From positions 62,001 through 126,000 of the forward strand of contig CAWEYT010000016.1 of NCBI GenBank assembly GCA_963813375.1: a stretch of 64,000 nucleotides of DNA, in the 5' to 3' direction. The notes below the pieces were generated by a model. It searched no databases, was not told the DNA's origin, and saw only the letters and a program-made list of their open reading frames with translations. Positions 53,802 to 63,930 of this stretch are shown in pieces. Numbering within the stretch: the stretch's first letter is position 1; each line of letters starts with the position of its first letter. Both the position numbers and the translations under genes were made by a program. This DNA comes from DASTFY01 sp963813375 (lineage in GTDB: Bacteria > Actinomycetota > Acidimicrobiia > Acidimicrobiales > Ilumatobacteraceae).

Positions 53802-54239
53802 TTACCTCGGGATGGCGGCTACGGCCATGGCGTCGACGAGGTCGTTCATGGGGTCGGCGCTGTGGCCCTTGACCCAGCGGAAGGACAGCTCGTCCTGGCG
53901 GGCCTGGTAGAGCGTGATCAGCGGCTCCCACAGGTCGCGGTTCGCCACGGGCTTGCGCTGGGAGTTGATCCAGCCCTTGCGGAGCCAGCCCTCCCACCAG
54001 CGGTCCCGGAAGCAGTTCACGACGTAGGTCGAGTCCGACACCACCACGACCGGCCCGTCCAGCGAGCGCAGGGCCTCGAGCACGGCTCGGATCTCCATGC
54101 GCTGGTTGGTGGACCGGGCCTCGCCGCCCGACGCCGAGGGCGTTCCCGACGGCGCCACCGCCCATGCCCACCCGCCCGGGCCCGGATTCCCGGAGCAGGC
54201 ACCGTCCGTGTAGACGGCGACCGGGGCGGCTGAGGGCAT
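53802..54239 (-). CDS. rnhA: Ribonuclease HI
   Basis: 145 residues, intact. The carboxylate tetrad is visible: Asp in VYTDGACSGNPGPGGW (12), Glu in NQRMEIRAV, Asp in VVSDSTYV, and the last Asp in NDLVDAMA, with His in WVKGHS. It cleaves RNA in RNA-DNA hybrids. It is divergent from aceE with about 40 bases between starts. Confidence 0.93.
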   Translation of the reverse strand: MPSAAPVAVYTDGACSGNPGPGGWAWAVAPSGTPSASGGEARSTNQRMEIRAVLEALRSLDGPVVVVSDSTYVVNCFRDRWWEGWLRKGWINSQRKPVANRDLWEPLITLYQARQDELSFRWVKGHSADPMNDLVDAMAVAAIPR

Positions 54240-54280
54240 CCAGGCATCCTCCCATGCGGTACCGATGCGAGAATGGACGC

Positions 54281-56984
54281 ATGATCTTCGACGGGTTCGT
54301 GCATCAGCTCCCGGACAGCGATCCGGCCGAGACCCGTGAGTGGCTGGAGTCGCTGGACGCGGTCGTCGACACCCACGGGAAGAATCGCGCCCGCTACCTC
54401 CTCTCGGCCCTGCTCGACCGGGCCCGGCAGCTCCAGGTGAGCTTCCCGGCCACCGTCTCCACGCCGTACGTCAACAGCATCCCGCCCGAGGAGGAGCCGT
54501 GGTTCCCGGGCGACGAGCACGTGGAGCGCCGCATCCGGGCCTACCTGCGGTGGAACGCCGCGGTGATGGTCATCCGGGCCAACAAGCACGCCGACGGGAT
54601 CGGCGGCCACCTCTCCACCTACGCCAGCTCGGCCGGGCTCTACGAGGTCGGCCTGAACCACTTCTTCCGGGGGAAGGACGACGGCCAGCCCGGCGACCAC
54701 ATCTACTTCCAGGGCCACGCGGCACCGGGCGTCTACGCCCGGGCGTTCCTCGAGGGCCGGCTCGCGCGAGGACGATCTCGACCACTTCCGCAGGGAGATC
54801 GGCCGGGTGGGCCTCAGCTCCTACCCGCACCCCCGCCTGATGCCGGACTTCTGGGAGTTCCCGACGGTGTCGATGGGTCTCGGGCCGATCACGGCCATCT
54901 ACCACGCCCGCTTCAACCGGTACCTCCACAACCGACGGCTGGACGACACCAGCACGTCCCGCATCTGGTGCTTCCTGGGCGACGGCGAGTGCGACGAGCC
55001 CGAGACGTTCGGCGCGCTGAGCCTGGCCAGCCGGGAGCAGCTCGACAACCTGGTGTTCGTCGTCAACTGCAACCTCCAGCGGCTCGACGGCCCGGTGCGC
55101 GGCAACGGCAAGGTCATCCAGGAGCTGGAGGCGTACTTCCGCGGCGCGGGCTGGAACGTCATCAAGGTGATCTGGGGCTCGCGCTGGGACGAGCTGCTGC
55201 TCCAGGACAAGGACGGCGTGCTGCTCAACAAGATGAACACCACGGTCGACGGCGAGTTCCAGCGGTACTCGGTGGAGTCCGGGGCGTACATCCGGGAGCA
55301 CTTCTTCGGCCCGGACCCGCGGCTGCGCAAGCTGGTCGAGGGCTGGTCCGACGAGGACCTCCGCTGGCTCCCTCGCGGCGGGCACGACTACCGCAAGCTC
55401 TACGCGGCCTACAAGTCCGCCACGGACAACCTGGGCAGCGGCGCTCCGACCGCCATCCTCTGCAAGACCATCAAGGGCTGGACCCTCGGGCCCGAGGTCG
55501 AGGGTCGCAACGCCACCCACCAGATCAAGAAGCTGAGCGGACCGCAGCTCCGCGTCCTGCGCGATCGCCTCTACCTGCACGACGAGATCCCGGACGCCGC
55601 GCTCGAGGGCGACGTGCCGCCCTACTACCGCCCGCCGGAGGACTCGGTCGAGTACCAGTACATGATGGAGCGCCGCCGCGCGCTCGCCGGCCCGCTCCCC
55701 CGGCGGACCACGCGGACCCGCCGCGCGCTCGAGCTGCCCGCCGACGGCGCGTTCAAGGAGGTGCTCGGGGGCTCCGGCGGCCAGTCCGTGTCGACCACCA
55801 TGGCCTTCACGCGGTTGGTGAGGAACCTGGCCCGGGACGCGGCCTTCGGGCAGCGGGTTGTGCCCATCATCCCGGACGAGGCCCGCACGTTCGGCATGGA
55901 CTCCTTGTTCCGCGAGATCAAGATCTACGCCGCCCACGGCCAGAAGTACGAGCCGGTCGACGCCGACCTGCTGCTCTCCTACGTCGAGTCCTCGGACGGC
56001 CAGATCCTGGAGGAGGGGATCACCGAGGCCGGCGCAATGTCGAGCTTCATCGCCGCCGGCACCAGCTACGCCAGCCGCGGCGTGCCGATGGTGCCCTTCT
56101 ACATCTTCTATTCGATGTTCGGCTTCCAGCGGGTGGGCGACCTCATCTGGCAGGCGGCCGACGTGCGGGCTCGCGGCTTCCTCCTCGGCGCCACCGCCGG
56201 CCGGACCACGCTGCTCGGCGAGGGCCTGCAGCACCAGGACGGACACAGCCTGGTGCTGGCCTCGACGGTGCCCCCGTGCCAGGCCTACGACCCGGCCTTC
56301 GCCTACGAGATGGCGACGATCATCCGCCACGGCACCCAGCGCATGTTCGGCAAGCGGCCCGACGACGTCTTCTACTACCTGACCCTGTACAACGAGAACT
56401 ACCCGATGCCGCCCATGCCCGAGGGCGTCGAGCAGGGGATCATCGACGGCCTGTACCGGTGGGCGGAGGCACCGGCTGCCCCGTCGAAGCGGGCCACACT
56501 GCTGTTCTCGGGCTCCGCGCAGGGAGCGGCCCGCCGGGCGGCCGAGGAGCTGGCCGAGCACTACGACGTCGGCGTCGAGCTGTGGTCGGCCACCAGCTAC
56601 AAGGCACTGCGGGACGAGGCACTCGCCACGGAGCGGGCCAACCGCCTGCACCCCGGGCAGGAGCAGCGGGTGCCGCTGGTCAGCCGCCTGCTGGCCGACT
56701 CGTCCGGGCCCGTCGTGGCCGTCACCGACTTCATGAAGATCGTGCCCGAGCAGATCGCCCGCTTCCTGCCCGATCGCCTCTTCGTCCCGCTCGGGACGGA
56801 CGGCATGGGCCGCTCGGACACGAGGGAGGCGCTGCGCCGCTTCTTCGAGGTCGACGCCGGCCACGTCGTGGTGGCCGTCCTCGCCGCGCTGGCCGAGCTG
56901 GGCGAGGTCAAGGCGGAGGTGGTGGCCGAAGCCATCGCCCGCTACGAGATCGACCCCGAGGCCGTCAACCCGGTCGCGGTGTGA
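54281..56984 (+). CDS. aceE: Pyruvate dehydrogenase E1 component, homodimeric type (one frame break)
   Basis: About 901 residues, the AceE size. GGHLSTYASSAGLYEVGLNHF and YFQGHAAPGVYARAFLEGRL are near the front, the thiamine diphosphate motif GDGECDEPE with VVNCNLQRLDGPV lies near 233-265, and C-terminal transketolase segments end the protein. It decarboxylates pyruvate and acetylates lipoyl-E2. The frame changes +1 near 54770; removing one base gives EGRLAEDDLDHF, the family spacing. E2 and E3 genes are not adjacent, as is usual in actinobacteria with AceE. Confidence 0.93.
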
Positions 56985-57089
56985 GTCACGGGTGACCGTT
57001 CTGAAGCAGCACATCAACGAGAGCCGACCCTGACCGCCTCCAGGTGGGCCAGTAGGCTCGGCACCTTGCCAACCGGAGGGACCGAGGCG

Positions 57090-58079
57090 ATGCGTCGCGC
57101 GTTGATCACCGGCATCACCGGCCAGGACGGTCAGTTCCTGGCCGAGCTGCTGCACGAGAAGGGCTACCAGGTGTTCGGCCTGGTCAAGGGCCAGAACAAC
57201 CCGAAGGGCGTCATGGTGCAGGCCGAGCTGCCGTTCGTGGAGCTCATCTCCGGCGATCTGCAGGACCTGCCGTCCCTCATCGGCGCCCTCGAGCAGTCCC
57301 AGCCGGATGAGGTCTACAACCTGGCCGCCATCTCGTTCGTGGCCATGTCGTGGAAGCAGGCCGAGCTCACCGCCAACGTGACCGGTACGGGCGTGCTGCG
57401 GCTGCTGGAGGCCATCCGCATGGTCGGCGGCAGCCAGGCCAACCCGATGCGCTTCTACCAGGCGTCGTCGTCGGAGATGTTCGGCAAGGTGCGGGAGACC
57501 CCTCAGAACGAGATGACCCCCTTCTACCCGAGGTCGCCGTACGGCGTGGCGAAGGTCTTCGGGCACCAGATCACCGTCAACTACCGCGAGAGCTACGGCC
57601 TGCACGCGTGCGGCGGGATCCTGTTCAACCACGAGTCCGAGCGCCGCGGCATGGAGTTCGTGACCCGCAAGGTGACCAACGCCGTCGCCCGCATCAAGCT
57701 GGGCGTGCAGGACGAGCTCGTCATGGGCGACCTGCACCCCAAGCGGGACTGGGGGTACGCCGGCGACTACGTCAAGGCCATGTGGGCGATGCTGCAGCAG
57801 GACGAGCCCGACGACTACGTGGTGGCCACGGGCCAGACCCACACCGTCGAGGAGTTCGTGTCCAGGGCCTTCGCCCACGCCGGCATCGACGACTGGCAGC
57901 GCTACGTCAGCCAGGACCCGCGCTTCCTGCGCCCGGCCGAGGTCGATCTGCTGGTCGGCGACGCGTCCAAGGCCCGGGACGTGCTCGGCTGGCGACCCGA
58001 AGTCGACTTCGACGAGCTCGTGAGGCTGATGGTCGACCACGACCTCAAGACCGAGCACACCAAGCTCGACCGGTCCTGA
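57090..58079 (+). CDS. gmd: GDP-mannose 4,6-dehydratase
   Basis: 329 residues, intact. The NADP motif TGITGQDGQFLAELL opens the protein, SSSEMFG near 127 and YGVAK near 150 carry the catalytic residues, and NHESERRGMEFVTRK and RDWGYAGDYV are the substrate-loop signatures of GMD. It makes GDP-4-keto-6-deoxy-mannose, precursor of fucose, rhamnose or perosamine. ATG at 57090 follows a GGAGGG ribosome site; the upstream TTG at 57066 is less likely. It opens the polysaccharide cluster. Confidence 0.92.
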   Translation: MRRALITGITGQDGQFLAELLHEKGYQVFGLVKGQNNPKGVMVQAELPFVELISGDLQDLPSLIGALEQSQPDEVYNLAAISFVAMSWKQAELTANVTGTGVLRLLEAIRMVGGSQANPMRFYQASSSEMFGKVRETPQNEMTPFYPRSPYGVAKVFGHQITVNYRESYGLHACGGILFNHESERRGMEFVTRKVTNAVARIKLGVQDELVMGDLHPKRDWGYAGDYVKAMWAMLQQDEPDDYVVATGQTHTVEEFVSRAFAHAGIDDWQRYVSQDPRFLRPAEVDLLVGDASKARDVLGWRPEVDFDELVRLMVDHDLKTEHTKLDRS

Positions 58080-58084
58080 CCGCG

Positions 58085-58450
58085 ATGGCCACCGGCCGCG
58101 AGCACAGCCCGGAGGAGCGCTACGACCTGGCGGCCGAGGCCCGCACCGTCGCCAGGGCCGCCACCGACGAGACCGCCCCGCCGCTCGAGCCCAGCGCGGT
58201 CAGCGCGGACTCCGTGGTCGCCTCGCTGGCCACGCGGGCGGGCGTGGACACGATCACGCCGGTCGGCCGCCAGCGAGGGATGAAGCGCACCGTGCTCAAG
58301 GCCTCGCAGGTGTTCCTGCGGGACCAGGCCGCGTTCAACCACCTGACGGTGACGGCGCTGGAGGAGCTGACCGCGCGCCTCGACGCCGCCGAGGCCCGCC
58401 TGGCCGAGCTCGAGTCCCAGCGCGCCGACACCAGCAGCGACGAGCGGTGA
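58085..58450 (+). CDS. Small coiled-coil protein in the polysaccharide cluster
   Basis: 121 residues, not assigned to a known family. The first half is hydrophilic and acidic; the middle has GMKRTVLKASQVFLRDQAAFN; the C-terminal 35 residues form a clear heptad pattern (LEELTARLDAAEARLAELES), likely a short coiled coil. It starts 5 bases after gmd and ends 28 bases before the glycosyltransferase, so it is co-transcribed. It may be a scaffold or chain-length helper for the glycan machinery, but no function is shown. Confidence 0.7.
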   Translation: MATGREHSPEERYDLAAEARTVARAATDETAPPLEPSAVSADSVVASLATRAGVDTITPVGRQRGMKRTVLKASQVFLRDQAAFNHLTVTALEELTARLDAAEARLAELESQRADTSSDER

Positions 58451-58478
58451 GCGGGCGGGCCCCCGCCCGGTAGCGCGC

Positions 58479-59718
58479 GTGAGACCGCTGCAGATCGCCA
58501 TCGTCAAGCCGGACTCCGGCGTCTTCGGCGGGTTCGAGCGCGTCGTGCAGCACGTCGCCCGCTGGCTCCGGAGCCAGGGCCACGTGGTCCGGGTCCTCAC
58601 CGTGCGGACGGACACCGGTCCCGACGTCGCGTTCGGGCTCGTGCCCACCCGAGCGCTGGAGCGGGCGGCACCGGCCTACATCACGCACATGACGCAGCTC
58701 GCGGCGTTCCGCCGTCTGGACCTGCGGGACGCGGAGGTCGTGATCTCCACCCAGCCGCCGTCGCAGGCCGTCCGCCACGACCGCCACATCGCGCTCTTCT
58801 ACCACCACGACCGGATCTTCTACGACCTCGAGGAGCTCATGATCAGGTCCGGCTCGGTCGACGACCCCGAGCTGCACCGAGAGCTCTCGGCCCTCGTGCG
58901 GGAGGCGGACGCACCCGGGCTGGCCGGGGTCAGCCAGTTCCTCGTGCCCAGCCAGACCGTGCGGGAGCGGCTGCGGAAGTTCAACCGGGTGCAACGGGTG
59001 CTGCCGTTCTACGCCGGGCTCGGGCATGCGCCCAGCGTCCTCGACGCCGACACCCGCCCCGACACCCTCGGGCCCGTCCGCGGCGTCCGGCGATCCGACG
59101 GACAACGGTCGCCGTCATGTGCTGTGCGTCAGCAGGCACGAGTTCCCGCAGCGGACGGAGCTCTTCGTCGCCGCGGCCCACCAGCTCCCCGAGGTACCGG
59201 CGATCTGTGTCGGCACCGGCGACCGCTTCGGCTTCGTCCAGCGGATCGACCGCCACCTCGACCGGGGCGCAACCATCGCCGCCGAGGAGCTCTGGTGCCG
59301 TGAGCCCGCCGGGCGGTTGCCGCTGCCGGGGCGGCCCGGTTCGGGGCGGGTGCAGTTCCTGACCCACACCACCAGCCGGGAGCTGGACGAGCTGTACGCC
59401 ACCGCGCTGTGCGTCGTGGCCCCCGCCTACGACGAGAACTACGGCCTGACAGCCATCGAGGCCATGTCATGGGGTACGCCGGTGGTCGTGTGCGACGACG
59501 GGGGCAGCCTGGCCGAGCTGATCAGGGAGACGGGAGCCGGGCTGGTCGTCCCGCCCGAGCACACGGCGATCGGCGACGCCGTCCGCCGGCTGTCCTACGA
59601 CCGGGTGCTCTCCGCCCGCCTCGGCGACTACGGCCGGGCGGCGGTGCAGCACCGGTTCACGTGGCCCCGCGCCTTCGACCAGCTGCAGTCGGCGCTCGGC
59701 CGGGTGACGCTGGCGTGA
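58479..59718 (+). CDS. GT-B glycosyltransferase, family 4-like (one frame break)
   Basis: About 413 residues. The N-terminal half begins IAIVKPDSGVFGGFERVVQHVARWL (acceptor domain with the GG loop). The C-terminal half has CVVAPAYDENYGLTAIEAMSWGTPVVV, the nucleotide-sugar-binding E-x7-E motif of GT4. The frame changes +1 near 59090 between domains. GTG at 58479 starts the protein. It probably adds a hexose from a GDP- or UDP-sugar during polysaccharide synthesis. Confidence 0.85.
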
Positions 59719-59806
59719 CCGCCGCGGCCTCGAATCGGATACGTTGCGCCCAGATGGCGCTGACAACCCAGCGAATGGATCGCGCACCCGAAGGATGCTG
59801 CACGCA

Positions 59807-60675
59807 ATGAGCGATCGATTGATCTCCTACGCGCAGAACGGCGAGGACATCGTCCTTTGGCGCGCCTTCCGGGACCAAAGCAGCGGATTTTACATTGACG
59901 TCGGCGCAAACCATCCCGTATCCGACTCGGTCACCAAGCTCTTCTACGATCATCGCTGGACGGGCATCAACGTCGAGCCATTGCCCCAATTGTTCACCGA
60001 ACTCGAGCAAGCAAGGCCGCGAGACATCAACCTCAATGTCGGCGTCGCGACCACGCCGGGAATGATGGAACTTCATGAGCTCCCTTCTACCGATGGTCTG
60101 TCAACCTTCTCGCCCGACCTTGCGGAGCGATATCGCTCGGAGTCGCGAGCTATGCGGGTTCATCAGGTCCCGGTCACGACACTGGCAGACATCTGCCAGC
60201 GACATGTGAAGGGGACGATCGACTTCCTCAAGATCGATGTCGAGGGCTTCGAGCAAGAAGTCATCGCCGGCGCGGACTGGGAGAAATATCGGCCACGCGT
60301 CCTCGTTGTCGAGCGGACGTTCCCGGAGCGCTGGGAGGAGATGCTCGAGGCAGCGAAGTATGTCCGCATGCAATACGACGGCATCAATGACTTCTTCGTC
60401 CGCAACGAAGACGTGGACTTACTCGGCCCCAAGATCGAACAGCCCGCAACGACGGTGCTCGATGAGTACGATCCCTACCACTACGTGAAGCAGCTCGAAG
60501 AAGCGACCCGTTCCATCCTGGACCTCCCGCGAAGAACGCACGACTCCAGGTCGAGCTGAGCGAGCACACGGGTCGCCCGCCTGACACGGACGACGGTCTG
60601 CTCACGCTTCGGGAACGGCTGCGACAGGACCTCAAGGACGTCTGGCATGCCGTCGGTCGCCGGCTCAGGCGCTGA
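59807..60675 (+). CDS. FkbM-family methyltransferase (one frame break; C-terminus in second frame)
   Basis: About 290 residues. SAM-binding FYIDVGANHPVSDSVTKLFY follows ISYAQNGEDIVL, and IDFLKIDVEGFEQEVIAGADW is the FkbM motif. As read the frame stops at 60557, but a +2 change near 60532 opens a frame running ..KNARLQVELSEHTG.. to a TGA at 60673-60675, so the gene very likely extends there as a helical tail. Start ATG 59807 (59795 is possible). FkbM enzymes O-methylate sugars. GC content is visibly lower than upstream genes. Confidence 0.8.
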
Positions 60676-60725
60676 GCGGCACTGACGCACGACGCGATCG
60701 GCTCGATCGTTCCCGGAGGGTACTG

Positions 60726-62052
60726 TCACAACTGGCGCCGTGCGCGGTTGATCACCGTCCGTGCCAACCGCTGCCGCGTCGAACCGTCTGGCGAGAGCTG
60801 CACCTTCAACCGAGGATGATCGACGACGTAACCCACGAGCCGTTCGAGTTGGGCACCAAACGGCGCGCTCAGATGAGCGCGACAAGATGCGGGGCCGGAC
60901 CGCTACGGGGGCCGAGCTCTCGCCCTGCACCACGAGCGTCCGCCGCGGCGGGCTACGAAGGACGCCCTCGAAGAGGTCCACGAGACGGTCGGCCGTGAGA
61001 TCCCAGGTGAAGTGCTGGCCCGCGCGCTGAATCCGCTCGACGACGGCCTTCGCCTGATCGTCATCGGTCAAGAGGTCCCACGCCAGATCGGCAGCTCGAC
61101 TCGCATCGAAGACATCGATCGCAGGAATGTCGGCCGGCAACACCTCGCCCAGGCTTCCCTGACGCGTGGCCAAGGTCGGGACCCCGCAGGCAGCCGCTTC
61201 GAACGGTACGAGGCCGAATCCTTCGACGAGCGTCGGGTAGAGGACCAACGCGGCGTGGGAGAGCAGCCAGGCCTTCTCGGCGTCCGAGACAGCTCCGAGC
61301 GTGACGACCGCGGAGCTCAGATCGACGTCACCGATCATCTCCTCGGCTTCCGCAGCGAGCGAGTTCCCATCAGGTGGCGTCGGGCCCGCGAGGACGAGCC
61401 GGCCTCGCCAGCCCCGCGCGGAGCTCCCTGAACACCCGGACCGCGAAGACTCGGTTCTTGTGGTGGTAGGAGGCACCCAGGCAAAGGATGAGGTCGTCAT
61501 CCTCGGCTTGGAGAGGAGGCGGAGGCCGTTGCGGACCGAGCTCGGGCGGCGCGGCATCGGTACCGCAGTAGACGACCGAGGTCGGGACGTCGCCGCTGAG
61601 CACACCCTCAGCGAGCGGGCGAACTCGCGGCCGGACTCACTGATGAACGCGACGCCGTCGACGGTGGCGAAGGCCAGGCGTGTGACCTCCCGGTAATCCA
61701 GCCACGCATCCCCGCTCCTGAAGTACGCGGGGTTCGAGAAGGCGATCACGTCGAGATGGTTGACGACGACCCGCGCTCCGAAGCGCCGGAGCGCGTCGAG
61801 CTCTCGCAGGGTGCCCACCTGGTACGGGCGGTAGACGATCGCGGTGCTGCAGGCCAGAAGGCAGTTCCTCCACACGGTGCGTCGACGAAGTGGACGTGCG
61901 GCAACTCCCGCGAGTGCCTTCGCATAGGGGGGCAGCGTCGGTGGTGTCAGCGCGACCAACCTGTCGATCCGACTGTTCCGGCCAAGCGCCCGGATCGTCT
62001 CGACGACGACGTGCTGGGTTCCCATGAACTCAGTCGCCCAGGCACGTCGCAT
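60726..62052 (-). CDS. GT-B glycosyltransferase, family 4 (three frame breaks)
   Basis: About 440 residues. The N-terminal part has FMGTQHVVVETIRALGRN and VVNHLDVIAFSNP; the C-terminal half has DLILCLGASYHHKNR (nucleotide loop), and LYPTLVEGFGLVPFEAAACGVPTLA, the E-x7-E motif. Breaks lie near 61605 (+2), 61415 (+1) and 60870 (+1). After the last one the true tail reads ..SAPFGAQLERLVGYVVDHP.. to a stop at 60726, not the longer frame. The ATG at 62052 overlaps the end of the upstream glycosyltransferase by 23 bases. Confidence 0.8.
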
Positions 62053-62956
62053 CGATTGCGACGATCATGCCCTGAAGGGCGCGCTGCGCGCTTCCCAGTG
62101 CCTGGGCGAGCGGCGAGAACGCATCGTTCGAGGACCAGGCTGCCCACCGCGAGTACCAGGGGTACCGCTTGTTGAGGATGCGTTCGTTCCGGTCCTTGAT
62201 CGCCTTCGTCTCCGCGCTCGATACCGAAGCTCCCACCACCACGGTGGTACGTGAAGACATCATCGGCGCACACGTGCCGCAGCCCGAGCGCCGCCGCCCG
62301 CTGGCTGAAGTCGACCTCTTCGCCATAACCCGCTCCGAACACCGGATCGAAACCACCGACGAGGTCGAGAGCGAAGCGGCGGATGTACATGCAATGACCA
62401 ACGGCTGTCGGCAGGCTCGGCCGCAGTTGAGGCGGAATGCCGCCGACACGGCGGGCCGCTTCATCGGGCAGAAGCCCTTGCGGAAGTGCCGACATCGGAT
62501 GGTTTCTCAGCGGTACTGAAAGAATGGTGCCGTGATTCGTGAGCGTGCTCGCGGTGGCGATGAGGCTCGATGATGTCGCCGCCGCCGTCAGCCGTTCCAG
62601 CCATTCAGGGCCGACGACGACATCGCTGTTGACCAGGACCACATCGCGTCCTGCGGTGACCTCGAAGGCATCGTTGCATGCGGACACAAAGCCGGCGTTG
62701 CGCTCGTGGACGAGGACAACGACGTTGTGGCGAAGCCGCTCCTGCACGCGCACGAGCACGTCGGCGACCCGACGATCGGCTCCGGCATCATCGACGACGA
62801 GGATCGACACCGAATCGGCGTGTGGCCCAGGACCGCCGCATAGCATTTGACGACGTCTTCGTATGATTCGTAGACCGGGATGACGACGACGGGGAAGGTG
62901 CCGTCGCGAGGAGATCAGAAGCTTCAGTGAGGGAGTGGGCGATCGAGAGCGGCAAG
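62030..62956 (-). CDS. Family 2 glycosyltransferase (several frame breaks)
   Basis: About 305 residues. GT-A features: VVVIPVYESYEDVVKCYAAV at the start, ILVVDDAG, FEVTAGRDVVLVNSDVVV with the metal Asp, and the acceptor region FDPVFGAGYGEEVDFSQRA typical of rhamnosyltransferase-like GT2. Breaks lie near 62215 (+1), near 62835 (+2), and probably near 62915 in the N-terminus. The start is uncertain; TTG at 62956 with GAGGT upstream is the best choice. It overlaps the next glycosyltransferase gene. Confidence 0.75.
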
Positions 62957-63026
62957 GCTGACCTCAGGGTTCGATGTGCGCAGTCTAGAGCCAGCCTTCC
63001 GGTCGGCCACGGCGGTCAGGAGCACC

Positions 63027-63930
63027 TCACACGGCATCGGAGCGGCTGCGACCGATCGCGACGACGAACAGCGGCTGCACCACACGAAGGCGCGTGAGAA
63101 GCCGTTCCAGGCTGATGACGAAACTCGATCCGCCGGCGTGTCGACGGCCGCTGGAGGTTGAGGTTCTGAGCTATTCCTTCGAACATGGGATACGTGAGGG
63201 CCCCGTGCTCATGGGCACTGACGATGTGAAAGTACCGCTTGAACTGGGGGTAGAGCTCAGGTGAGTTGCAGGCCTCCGAGGGATCGAACGAATCAGGCGG
63301 TTCCTGGATCGTTCGGCCCTTGATGAAGCCCACATGGCTCCTGCGGGTTCGTCGGCGCGGAAAAAGGCACCAGAGGAGCGCAGCCGCGACCACATGATTG
63401 CGTCGTGGGATTTGAAGATATGGAGGTCCGATCCACTCATACATGTAGAAGACCCCGCCGACCTTCAGACCTCGGCTCACCTGGTAGAAGAGGTTGGACA
63501 GGTTCTCGACGTGATGCACGGCGTGGCTCGCGACGACGAGATGGTAAGAGCGTGGCTCGAGCTCGAGACGATTGCAATCGGCGACGTGCCCGACGAACGT
63601 GATGCCGTCCGGCTCGTATCGTGCCAGCGATTGGCTGCTGATATCGAAACCGTCGACGCGATCAAAGGCCAACGGGACATGTTCGAAGAAGCCACGCTCG
63701 GACTGCATGTCCCCGCAGAGCAGCGCCGCGCCGATGAGCTCGCCCGATCGGAAGCCCGCATCGGCCAGACATCGCTGCACCGCCACGCCCGGACCCGTAC
63801 CGTCGAGAACCCGCCCCAGATGGACGTGACGACCTGGTCGACCTCCAGCCACACGACCCGACCGCACCTTGACGACGTCGGCCTCGTCCCACTTCCCTTC
63901 GGCGGCGGTGAGCGCCGACTCTGACATCAT
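63027..63930 (-). CDS. Class I SAM-dependent methyltransferase (one frame break)
   Basis: About 300 residues. The SAM region reads ALLCGDMQSERGFF then VDGFDISSQSL, followed by LVVASHAVHHVENL and GLKVGGVFYMYEWIGP. Such enzymes act on sugars or lipids in O-antigen-like clusters. The frame changes +1 near 63140; the joined C-terminus runs ..SLERLLTRLRVVQPLFVVAIGR.. with a hydrophobic last segment and a stop at 63027. The ATG at 63930 overlaps a possible upstream stop. GC is lower than the rest of the window. Confidence 0.78.
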
